This document shows, one piece after another, positions 1 through 5,870 of a stretch of DNA of 6,549 nt. Position numbers and translations under genes: made by a program. The notes under the pieces are model-generated. The model was not told the DNA's origin. It worked only from the letters and a program-made list of their open reading frames with translations, and searched no databases. The stretch spans positions 1-6,549 of the forward strand of contig JACQSJ010000061.1 in NCBI GenBank assembly GCA_016205995.1, given 5' to 3'. Source of the stretch: Candidatus Uhrbacteria bacterium (GTDB lineage: Bacteria; Patescibacteriota; Patescibacteriia; UBA9934; GWF2-40-263). How positions within the stretch are numbered: the stretch's first letter is position 1; each line of letters starts with the position of its first letter.

Positions 1-2219
1 TTCCCAAACACGGCGTCGCGGATCTTCGTGTCGTTGTTCTTCACGAGCTGGCCAATGTATTGATGGGCGATGATGAGGTTCAGCCGATACTTGCGCGCCT
101 CCGAGAGGATCGTCGCGATTGAGTCCGTAATGAAGTTTTGGAACTCGTCAATGTAGAGATAGAAGTCGTGGCGCTGGTCTTCTGGCAGGTCCGCGCGCGT
201 GAGCGCCGCCATCTGGAGCTTGGAGACGATGACGAGTCCCAAGAGCTCGGCGTTCACGTCCCCTGTCTTTCCTTTGGAGAGGTTCACGAGCAGGATCTTC
301 TTGTTGTCCATGATGTCACGAAAATTGAAACTCGATTTGCTCTGTCCGATGATATTGCGCATCATCTCGTTCTCCACGAATCGGCCGACCTTGGACACGA
401 GGTAGCCCATCATCTCGGACTTATGGTAATCGCTGGTGTTGTCGATCTCGTCCTCCCAAAACGAACGCACGACCGGATCCTTAAGCTTTGCGCGCCAGGC
501 GTCCTGAAACTTCTTGTCCGTCACCATGCGCGGAACCTCCGCGATGGTTCCGGGATTCTCAGGATCGGCCATGAGCGTAAGCATGAAGTTACGCATCTGG
601 TGCTCGAACATCGGGCCGATCATCTCGGGCGGGAAGAGCTTGTAGAAAATCGAGATCATCTCCTGCACGGCAAAATCCTTCATGGCATCGTTGGGTGCCT
701 CGAGCATATTGAGGCCCATGGGGCGCTCCATGTCTGACGGGTTGAAGACGATCACGTCGTCGATGCGTTCCTTGGGGATATTCGCCAAGATGAGTTCAAT
801 GAGATCCCCGTGCGGCTCCACCACGGCCACCCCATGACCCGCCTTAATATCTTGGATAGCAAGCGCAGCGATGAGCTGGGATTTACCCGAACCGGATTTT
901 CCCACGACGTACATATGGCGCGTACGGTCGACGGACTTCATCCAGATGGGCGTGCGAATCCCACGAAACATGTTGTAGCCAAGCTCAATGTCCCCCTCCT
1001 CTGGTCCAGGAATCCCTGATGGCGCTGGCCCCTTGCGTGCCCCTAGCCATTTGATATTCGGCGTCTCGGTCCAGGGGAGCGGAAGATGCCACAGGCTCGC
1101 CATCTCCTCCGCATTGAGGACGATCGTATTACGCTCGTCAAAGCCGCGGTAAATGAAATCACGGATCACCTTCTTTTTGCCGCGTGGAACGACCTTCACG
1201 AATGAGTTGCCATACTCGTAGATGTTGAACTGGGCAAATGCGTTAAGCATGTTCTGTAATAGCGTCTGAGCATTGGTGGCGGACCGTGAGGCAGCCACCA
1301 AACGGATACACACGTCCATGCCGGCCTTGCTTGCTTTTGTCTCGAGCCCCTTCACAATCTGCTCCTCCAAGGGAGACAATCGATAGTCTTTCTCTGGCTC
1401 CTTGGGCGTATCTCCCGCAAACCCCGTCAACTCGGCAATGCTCGTCTTGCTTTTCTTCTTCCCCTTGATCGCCTCGTCGAGCTTCATTCCTTGCTGCATG
1501 TTGCTGGCGATCTTGATGCCCTTATTGCGCCACTTGCCATACGACGACCGCACCAAAAACTGAAACGCCGCGCCGTCCCCTTCCGGAATTTTTGAGAGGA
1601 CATTCGTGATGGCGTTGAGGGGATCTTTCTCTAACTCGGTGTACGTCTTGATGGGGAACGCATTCTGACGTCGGAACACGAGGTAGCTCCCCAGGATGAC
1701 ACCGTCGGGCTGGAAGATGTTGTAGTCTTCGACTTCCTCGGTGTAGGCATCCGGATACGCCGCGGAGAGCTGCTGCTCGAGAAACTCGCGCATCCCAACG
1801 GGGACACTCACATAAAACTTGATCAGCTTTTTCTCCACGACGATCTCAAAGGACATCTCGTCGTGGCGCCCAAGGAGCCACGCGCGAAGCCCACGCTGCG
1901 CCGTCAATCCGCCGATGGAAGAAAAAAACGTCTCCGCGGCAGCGATGGCTTCTTTCACCTGATCTTTCGTGCCCCCCCGCTCGCTGTCTTCTTCCCGACG
2001 AAACTTTGGGAGCGTAACCAGGAGCGTGACCCGACGAAACGTCGCTTGGCTGGCCAAGGTCATCCGTCGCAGAAAAAACCGCGCCACGAACAAAGACCCG
2101 ATGAGGACGAGGAGCCCGAAGACAACCCAGAGGATGATACCGGAAATAAAAAGATCCCCCTGGGCCACGGCACGGACCGGTTGCGGGTCTTGGGCAAGTC
2201 CAAATTGAAGCAGGGACAT
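1..2219 (-). CDS. VirD4/TraD-like membrane-anchored ATPase (C-terminus missing)
   Basis: Reading the minus strand from the ATG at 2219 gives 739 codons with no stop, running off the window; the C-terminus is missing. Residues about 23-50 form one strongly hydrophobic membrane segment followed by RR. Residues about 60-400 are a poorly recognisable domain typical of CPR homologues. The motor domain follows: Walker A GKSGSGKS at 440-447, a VEPHGD motif at 467-472, Walker B YIDEFQ at 689-694, and an AHQY motif at 718-721. This layout matches the TraD/TraG/VirD4 coupling ATPases, hexameric motors that feed DNA or protein to a type IV secretion channel at the inner membrane. The start overlaps the stop of the upstream gene by one base (TGATG) and has no Shine-Dalgarno, so translation is probably coupled. 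A HerA-like DNA pump is the alternative. The motor family is secure; the substrate is unknown. Confidence 0.88.
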   Translation of the reverse strand, partial: MSLLQFGLAQDPQPVRAVAQGDLFISGIILWVVFGLLVLIGSLFVARFFLRRMTLASQATFRRVTLLVTLPKFRREEDSERGGTKDQVKEAIAAAETFFSSIGGLTAQRGLRAWLLGRHDEMSFEIVVEKKLIKFYVSVPVGMREFLEQQLSAAYPDAYTEEVEDYNIFQPDGVILGSYLVFRRQNAFPIKTYTELEKDPLNAITNVLSKIPEGDGAAFQFLVRSSYGKWRNKGIKIASNMQQGMKLDEAIKGKKKSKTSIAELTGFAGDTPKEPEKDYRLSPLEEQIVKGLETKASKAGMDVCIRLVAASRSATNAQTLLQNMLNAFAQFNIYEYGNSFVKVVPRGKKKVIRDFIYRGFDERNTIVLNAEEMASLWHLPLPWTETPNIKWLGARKGPAPSGIPGPEEGDIELGYNMFRGIRTPIWMKSVDRTRHMYVVGKSGSGKSQLIAALAIQDIKAGHGVAVVEPHGDLIELILANIPKERIDDVIVFNPSDMERPMGLNMLEAPNDAMKDFAVQEMISIFYKLFPPEMIGPMFEHQMRNFMLTLMADPENPGTIAEVPRMVTDKKFQDAWRAKLKDPVVRSFWEDEIDNTSDYHKSEMMGYLVSKVGRFVENEMMRNIIGQSKSSFNFRDIMDNKKILLVNLSKGKTGDVNAELLGLVIVSKLQMAALTRADLPEDQRHDFYLYIDEFQNFITDSIATILSEARKYRLNLIIAHQYIGQLVKNNDTKIRDAVFG

Positions 2220-2749
2220 CACAGGGGTTGACTTCGCTTTTTTTCCTCGTCGCTCACGAGGAGAATTTTATCCGTCTTGATTTTTGCCTCTTGCTCCAGG
2301 AAAAATCGGTTCACGCCTGGAATAATCTTGAGCCAGCCGCGGATGAGCTGAAAAATCTTCTTGGCGTTGACCTTGGCTGAGGCGACGATCTCTCGAATCT
2401 TCGAACGCGTCTCCTCCCCTTTCTGGCGGAACTCGGCTTGCTTGTTTGGGGGCATCGACACGTACAGTTCCTTAAGGTCTTCTTCAAGGATGTCCTCGAT
2501 TTCCTCCTCGAGCCGATCAACCTGTTTGGGCGCAACTGCTGCTGCTTTGCGCGTTGTCACAAGCTTATCGGACACAGGAGCATCTCCCACCGGAGCCGAC
2601 TCTGGCGTGGATGGCTCTCCTTCTGCCGGTTGTTCCAAGACAGGCTCCTGCGCAACCTCAACCTCTGCGGCTTGTTCAGGACCCCGGGGTACCTCTGTTA
2701 TTTCAGGAGCTTGAACCCCAGCCTCTTGCTTGAGGATATCTTTTGCCAT
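2219..2749 (-). CDS. Conserved hypothetical, acidic/Pro-rich tail plus helical C-terminal domain
   Basis: A 176-aa protein of unknown function. Residues 1-75 are low complexity, rich in Glu, Pro and Ala, and probably disordered. Residues 76-95 are very acidic (EEEIEDILEEDLKEL). From about residue 95 a basic, helical region begins: SMPPNKQAEF, then GEETRSKI, then a stretch with WLKIIPGVNRFFLEQEAKIK at 139-158. There is no signal peptide. The helix around 132-151 is amphipathic rather than a clear membrane span. I recall similar proteins sitting directly upstream of this ATPase in CPR genomes, but cannot verify that here. The stop codon shares its A with the ATPase start, so the two are co-translated and may bind each other; a partner or adaptor role is inference. 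The ATG at 2749 is 9 nt from a -10 element and no Shine-Dalgarno is visible. An A7 run near the 3' end could allow frameshifting into the ATPase. Confidence 0.85.
   Translation of the reverse strand: MAKDILKQEAGVQAPEITEVPRGPEQAAEVEVAQEPVLEQPAEGEPSTPESAPVGDAPVSDKLVTTRKAAAVAPKQVDRLEEEIEDILEEDLKELYVSMPPNKQAEFRQKGEETRSKIREIVASAKVNAKKIFQLIRGWLKIIPGVNRFFLEQEAKIKTDKILLVSDEEKKRSQPL
2237..2244 (-). other. A7G run: possible -1 frameshift or transcript slippage site
   Basis: The penultimate part of the 176-aa gene reads GAA AAA AAG on the minus strand, which contains the heptamer A AAA AAG in the phase used by E. coli dnaX for -1 frameshifting. A -1 shift here continues as GCG AAG TCA ACC CCT GTG and then the ATPase ATG, with no stop in between. 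Insertion of one extra A by RNA polymerase gives the same result. No strong downstream stem is seen, only a 5-bp AAGTC/GACTT pairing with a long loop. A GAGG lies directly against the run rather than about 10 nt upstream as in dnaX. The heptamer and its phase are seen directly; its use is speculation. Confidence 0.3.
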
Positions 2750-2758
2750 ATCGCAAAT

Positions 2759-2767
2759 ATTCTACCA
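2759..2767 (-). promoter_or_regulatory. Extended -10 promoter for the 176-aa gene
   Basis: The minus strand reads TGGTAGAAT, one mismatch from the extended -10 consensus TGnTATAAT. Nine bases separate it from the ATG at 2749, so transcription would start around 2752 and leave a leader of about three bases. There is no -35 match; that position lies inside the cysS terminator hairpin. Confidence 0.6.
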
Positions 2768-2768
2768 C

Positions 2769-2803
2769 AAAAGAAAGAGGACGCGGCCTGCGCACGTCCT
2801 CTT
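2769..2803 (-). terminator. Intrinsic terminator of cysS
   Basis: A 9-bp perfect stem, AAGAGGACG (2803-2795) with CGTCCTCTT (2783-2775), encloses an 11-base loop and is followed on the minus strand by a U-rich tract (TTTCTTTT, ending at 2769). The cysS stop codon (2804-2802) overlaps the first stem bases. The next gene's -10 element begins only two bases after the U tract. Confidence 0.8.
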
Positions 2804-4175
2804 ATAGCTGTTTGATTTGTGGGCCTTGGTCGGTATCCTCGACCGAGTACCCGAGCTCCGAGATCCTGGCCCGCAGCTCATCTGAATGCGACCAATCTTT
2901 CTGTTTTCGCGCTTCTTCTCTGGCATCGACAAGTTGTTGGATCTCCTGAGGGACGTCCAGGGCATGACCGAGGGTCTCCTCGAATCGCAGGCCAAGCACG
3001 CGATCCATCCACAGGAGCGTCTTGGCTTTCACCTCTGTCGGGAGGTCAACATCGATCAGTTTCCACACGACGGCCAGCGCCTGCGGAGTTCCGAGGTCAT
3101 CGTTAAGCGCCGCGAGGAACTCATTCTCCAGATCAGCGCATCCGATCGTCCCAGGCGTCTTCCACGAGCGGATCGTCTCACGCAATTTGCGCAACGCGTT
3201 TTGCGCCGCGTGGAGCGCCTCGAACGTAAAGTTGAGCTTGGATCGGTAGTGGCCACCCAGGACGAAGTAGCGATACGCGAGCGGGTCATACCCCTTCGCC
3301 ACGAGCTCGTCGACGGTGTAGATGTTGCCCAGCGACTTCGCCATGCGGCCGTTGTCGACAGTGAGGAACTCGTTATGCATCCAGATATTTGCCTCGAGCA
3401 CGCCTTCGGCTCCCATGGTCTGGGCGATCTCGTTCTCGTGATGCACGGCGATGTGGTCGACGCCGCCGGTGTGGATATCAAACGGGACGTCGAGGTACTT
3501 GAGCGACATCGCCGAACACTCGATATGCCAGCCCGGGAATCCTTTCCCCCAAGGAGACTCCCATTCCATGTCTCGATCACTACCGGGCGCTGAGAATTTC
3601 CAGAGGGCAAAGTCCGTCACGTTTCTCTTCTCGCCCATGTCAACTCGAGCGCCTGCGAGCTTCTCCTGCGACTTCTGACCGGAAAGTCGCCCATAGTCGG
3701 TAAGCTTGGAGGTATCAAAGTACACGCCGTCGCCAGTCTGGTACGTGAACCCATTTTTCTCGAGCGCCTCGATCATCTCAATCTGCTCGGCAATGTGGTC
3801 CGTGGCCTTTGGGTAAATATTGGCCGGCTTGATGTTCAACGCCTCAAGGTCCTTCTTGAATGCCCCTGTGTAAAACTCCGCGATCTCATAGGCACTCTTC
3901 CCCTCCCGCTTCATCGCCACGATCATCTTGTCCTCGCCCTCGTCCGTGTCACCTGTCAGGTGGCCGACATCAGTGATGTTCATCACTTGCTTGACCTCGT
4001 AGCCGTTGAGCTCAAGCGTGCGACGCAACACATCGGCAAACAAAAAGCTGCGCATGTTCCCGATGTGTGCAAACCAATAGACGGTCGGACCGCAGCTATA
4101 CATCCCGATTTTCCCCTCGTGAATGGGCTTGAGCTCCTCCTTGTGTCGAGTCAACGTATTATAGAGGTGGATCAT
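2802..4175 (-). CDS. cysS: Cysteinyl-tRNA synthetase
   Basis: Class I aminoacyl-tRNA synthetase that charges tRNA-Cys with cysteine in the cytoplasm. At 457 aa it is about the usual length (E. coli about 461). The Rossmann catalytic domain carries CGPTVY at 28-33 and a HIGH-type motif at 37-40, here HIGN. Expected zinc ligands are present: Cys28, Cys220 (in WHIECSAM), His245 and Glu249 (in HHENE). The KMSKS loop appears as RMAKS at 277-281. The usual GGxDLxFPHHENE stretch reads GGVDHIAVHHENE, a variant I associate with CPR enzymes. The C-terminal part from about 325 is the helical DALR/anticodon region. The gene starts 24 bp after the upstream membrane-protein gene, but has its own -10 element ending 10 nt before the ATG and no Shine-Dalgarno, suggesting a leaderless mRNA. 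A hairpin terminator overlaps its stop. All key residues look intact, so it should be functional. Confidence 0.98.
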   Translation of the reverse strand: MIHLYNTLTRHKEELKPIHEGKIGMYSCGPTVYWFAHIGNMRSFLFADVLRRTLELNGYEVKQVMNITDVGHLTGDTDEGEDKMIVAMKREGKSAYEIAEFYTGAFKKDLEALNIKPANIYPKATDHIAEQIEMIEALEKNGFTYQTGDGVYFDTSKLTDYGRLSGQKSQEKLAGARVDMGEKRNVTDFALWKFSAPGSDRDMEWESPWGKGFPGWHIECSAMSLKYLDVPFDIHTGGVDHIAVHHENEIAQTMGAEGVLEANIWMHNEFLTVDNGRMAKSLGNIYTVDELVAKGYDPLAYRYFVLGGHYRSKLNFTFEALHAAQNALRKLRETIRSWKTPGTIGCADLENEFLAALNDDLGTPQALAVVWKLIDVDLPTEVKAKTLLWMDRVLGLRFEETLGHALDVPQEIQQLVDAREEARKQKDWSHSDELRARISELGYSVEDTDQGPQIKQL

Positions 4176-4185
4176 ATCGCCCTGG

Positions 4186-4194
4186 AGTATAGCA
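4186..4194 (-). promoter_or_regulatory. Extended -10 promoter for cysS
   Basis: The minus strand reads TGCTATACT, matching the extended -10 consensus except for one base of the hexamer. It ends 10 nt before the cysS ATG at 4175, so the start point would lie around 4180-4177 with almost no leader. It fits entirely in the 24-bp gap after the upstream stop. No -35 is recognisable, which is common with extended -10 promoters. Confidence 0.65.
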
Positions 4195-4199
4195 TACGG

Positions 4200-4760
4200 C
4201 TAATCGTCTCTGTCTCCCCCGCCAAACAGGGCCATCGCGATAACAGGGAGCGTCACCCAGACAGCACGAGCGATGTTGCTCATAAAAACCATCTGCGTGA
4301 ACGGCGAAAGAACATTGGCGAGGTCGGTGGGAAAAAATGAGAGTGTGACGCTGATGAGGAGTCCGACGTGCAGGAACGAGTAGATCATCACCTGCCAGAA
4401 TTTCCCCTGCCCAGGCCCGCCATGGCCAAACGCTTTCATGAGGGCCGAATGGGAGAGAAAGAAGAAAAGCAGGATGAACACGCCCAGGAACACCGAGACG
4501 CGCAAGGCAAAGGTGTCGTTGAGGGAAACTTCTGCCGTGCTCACACCTGTGAGGAACGGCATGTAGTTGACGATCGCCAGCGCCATGTAGATCGAGACGA
4601 GGATGACAATGATGCGATCGCGCCCAAGGGAAATGCCGTAGATGAGGGAGGCCACGACAAAAAAGAGGATGATAAAAAGATCCCATGTGGGTTCGAGCCA
4701 GTTCACGTTGTTGACCGCGTTCACGACGGTGTCCGGGTCAAAGATGGCGGTCTGAAACAT
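4200..4760 (-). CDS. Multispanning membrane protein of unknown function
   Basis: A 186-aa protein with about five hydrophobic spans, at residues 27-45, 50-70, 87-107, 121-143 and 164-180. The loop GISLGRDRI (42-50) joins the first two spans, and a glycine-rich loop (GHGGPGQGK, 112-120) precedes the fourth. The N-terminus (about 1-25, with DPDTVVNAVNNV) is soluble, and the short tail GGGDRDD is acidic. There is no cleavable signal peptide and there are no catalytic motifs. It resembles a family of uncharacterised membrane proteins I associate with Parcubacteria, so I assign no function. An AGGAGG lies only 2 nt before the ATG at 4760, and an extended -10 element lies upstream in the 30-bp gap. 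The gene could therefore be transcribed alone or together with its upstream neighbour, since no terminator separates them. Confidence 0.88.
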   Translation of the reverse strand: MFQTAIFDPDTVVNAVNNVNWLEPTWDLFIILFFVVASLIYGISLGRDRIIVILVSIYMALAIVNYMPFLTGVSTAEVSLNDTFALRVSVFLGVFILLFFFLSHSALMKAFGHGGPGQGKFWQVMIYSFLHVGLLISVTLSFFPTDLANVLSPFTQMVFMSNIARAVWVTLPVIAMALFGGGDRDD

Positions 4761-4762
4761 AT

Positions 4763-4768
4763 CCTCCT
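4763..4768 (-). promoter_or_regulatory. Shine-Dalgarno AGGAGG with only 2-nt spacing
   Basis: A perfect AGGAGG precedes the ATG of the 186-aa membrane protein with just two bases between them (AGGAGGATATG), shorter than the usual 5-9 nt. No ATG, GTG or TTG lies at a better distance. It is the only strong Shine-Dalgarno at a gene start in this window. Confidence 0.6.
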
Positions 4769-4779
4769 AGATTGGTTCC

Positions 4780-4788
4780 AGTATATCA
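4780..4788 (-). promoter_or_regulatory. Extended -10 promoter for the membrane protein gene
   Basis: The minus strand reads TGATATACT, an extended -10 match with one mismatch, located in the 30-bp gap after the 205-aa gene. It ends 19 nt before the ATG, leaving a leader of roughly 12 nt that contains the AGGAGG. The upstream TTGACG (4794-4789) is too close to act as its -35. Confidence 0.5.
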
Positions 4789-4790
4789 CG

Positions 4791-5408
4791 TCAAGAACGG
4801 GCGATGAACTCGGATGACGATTTGTACGTTCCTTGTGGATCCTTCGAGGTCCCACGAGCGAGAACATTGTCGAGCAGATGTATCTCGTCAGTCCTAAGTG
4901 CTGCCAGGGCGATGTGAACCGAACCACCGAAGTCGATCGACTTTTTGTCGAGGGCAGCGAGCGCAACAGCCGTGGCACGATGATGGCCTTCCATGCAGAC
5001 AATGCGATCGTTTCCTTCGAGTCGTAGGCCGATAAACATTGTCAAAGGCGGAAAGTCTTTCACCATGGAAGTGACTTTCTCATGAGCGCGGAAAAAATCT
5101 TCTTGCTCCGGAATGCGAACGAGGTCGGCAAATGTATGTTTGTTAGGCGCAGGTAATCTCGACTGCCAGCCCGTAAACGGACCGACGAGCATCGCGGGAA
5201 TCTCGTGCATGGGATCGGTAAGCTCGTAGAGCGACCACTCCCGGTCGGTGGCCTTAATCTGCTCCGCCGTAAACCGCCGCCACGATTCCCAGCTATCCCA
5301 ACCCTTCAAGACCGTCGCGCAGTGAATCCAGCCAGGATCATTCCCCTCGCGCTGTTTCCAATCTTGAAAGACTTCCTCCCAGGTTGTTAGCCGGATTAAT
5401 TTGAGCAT
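4791..5408 (-). CDS. Uncharacterised protein with EGHHR motif (possibly ParB/Srx-like)
   Basis: A 205-aa soluble protein when started at the ATG at 5408. A TTG at 5414 would add two residues, but it lies too close to the -10 box (5424-5419) to be on the transcript. The N-terminal half is rich in Trp (GWDSWESWRRF near 36-46) and contains LTDPMHEIPAMLVGPFTGWQ near 63-82. The centre reads GNDRIVCMEGHHRATAVALA (132-151). Such a G-x-D-R-I-x-C-x-E-G-H-H-R-x-x-A run resembles the catalytic/nucleotide-binding strand-loop-helix of the ParB N-terminal/sulfiredoxin-like fold (compare the GERR-x-x-A motif of ParB). This is a resemblance only; no helix-turn-helix is seen, so it is not a standard ParB. There is no signal peptide or membrane span. 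The gene sits after a terminator with its own perfect TATAAT, at the head of a unit with the membrane protein and perhaps cysS. Confidence 0.85.
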   Translation of the reverse strand: MLKLIRLTTWEEVFQDWKQREGNDPGWIHCATVLKGWDSWESWRRFTAEQIKATDREWSLYELTDPMHEIPAMLVGPFTGWQSRLPAPNKHTFADLVRIPEQEDFFRAHEKVTSMVKDFPPLTMFIGLRLEGNDRIVCMEGHHRATAVALAALDKKSIDFGGSVHIALAALRTDEIHLLDNVLARGTSKDPQGTYKSSSEFIARS

Positions 5409-5418
5409 AGACAAACCA

Positions 5419-5424
5419 ATTATA
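5419..5424 (-). promoter_or_regulatory. -10 box TATAAT for the 205-aa gene
   Basis: A consensus TATAAT on the minus strand lies exactly 10 nt before the ATG at 5408, with a G at +7 (5412) as a likely start point. The leader would be about four bases. No TTGACA-like -35 is seen; that position falls in the ftsL terminator. Confidence 0.65.
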
Positions 5425-5433
5425 CCTCAAACC

Positions 5434-5462
5434 AAAAACAGCCCATCTTTGGACTGCTTTTT
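5434..5462 (-). terminator. Intrinsic terminator after ftsL
   Basis: The minus strand forms an 11-bp stem with two G-U pairs: A5 GCAGTCC at 5462-5451 pairs with GGGCTG T5 at 5444-5434, around a six-base AAAGAT loop. The U run ends the structure. The ftsL stop is 8 bases upstream. The stem is A/T-flanked on both sides, so it might also work in the plus direction, although no plus-strand gene needs it. Confidence 0.8.
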
Positions 5463-5470
5463 CGACAATC

Positions 5471-5839
5471 TCATTCCGCCATGGCGAAGGCGGGTTCGGA
5501 GCCGGAGATGTAATTTGGCATTTCGGCCTCGACGAAACCAAGCATCTTTACGGACTTGGCTACATGATCAAGCGATTGGCTTTTGCGTGTTTCGAGTTCG
5601 AGATTCTGGTTCATGAGGCTAAGTTGATCCAACTGCATCTCGAGCTCACGAATCTGGTACCCCTGGGAGATCGAGGCATTCACCTGGATGATGTAGGACA
5701 CGACCAAGAGGCCGACGATAGCGAGGGAGGCGATATTCAATGCAACAACATGATTGGCAATCCATGCGCCAATACTGACGCGGCGCGTCACAACATGGGT
5801 TGGCGAAAAGACAGCAGTTTGTGCAGCAACTGGGGACAT
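5471..5839 (-). CDS. ftsL: FtsL-like cell division protein
   Basis: A 122-aa bitopic membrane protein. Residues 1-29 are cytoplasmic, about 31-52 form a single hydrophobic span (VVALNIASLAIVGLLVVSYI), and about 58-90 form a heptad-like helix with Leu, Met and Ile at coiled-coil positions. The end has LGFVEAEMPNYISG (100-113), like the terminal segment of FtsL/DivIC-type proteins ('LGM' then a Tyr/Ile strand). This topology and the position directly after rsmH match FtsL, which with FtsB/DivIC and FtsQ activates septal peptidoglycan synthesis by FtsW/FtsI. Sequence identity in this family is always low, so the call rests on layout and context. The ATG at 5839 has no Shine-Dalgarno, and no upstream in-frame start exists. 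A 93-bp palindromic repeat separates it from rsmH, and a terminator follows at once. The usual next gene, ftsI, is absent here. Confidence 0.78.
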   Translation of the reverse strand: MSPVAAQTAVFSPTHVVTRRVSIGAWIANHVVALNIASLAIVGLLVVSYIIQVNASISQGYQIRELEMQLDQLSLMNQNLELETRKSQSLDHVAKSVKMLGFVEAEMPNYISGSEPAFAMAE

Positions 5840-5870
5840 AGATGACGGTGGGGTCGTCTCATTTGTGGAC

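Noticed and set aside
138..737. 199-aa open frame on the plus strand
   Set aside because: Antisense to the ATPase motor domain, whose motifs are unmistakable; its His/Leu/Val-rich product is the typical shadow of a GC-rich coding strand.
2886..3593. 235-aa open frame on the plus strand
   Set aside because: Lies wholly antisense to conserved cysS sequence and shows no motif or start signal.
3795..4340. 181-aa open frame on the plus strand
   Set aside because: Antisense to the cysS N-terminus and the end of the membrane-protein gene; low-complexity shadow.
4791..4793. Alternative genetic code (TGA read as Gly, as in SR1/Gracilibacteria)
   Set aside because: TGA ends the 205-aa, ftsL and 176-aa genes at sensible positions next to terminators or starts, so the code is standard for TGA.
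4789..4794. TTGACG as a -35 box for the membrane-protein gene
   Set aside because: Only 3 nt from the TATACT hexamer; it is partly the stop codon of the upstream gene.
5412..5414. TTG as the start of the EGHHR protein
   Set aside because: Only 4 nt from the TATAAT, so probably not transcribed; ATG 5408 fits better.
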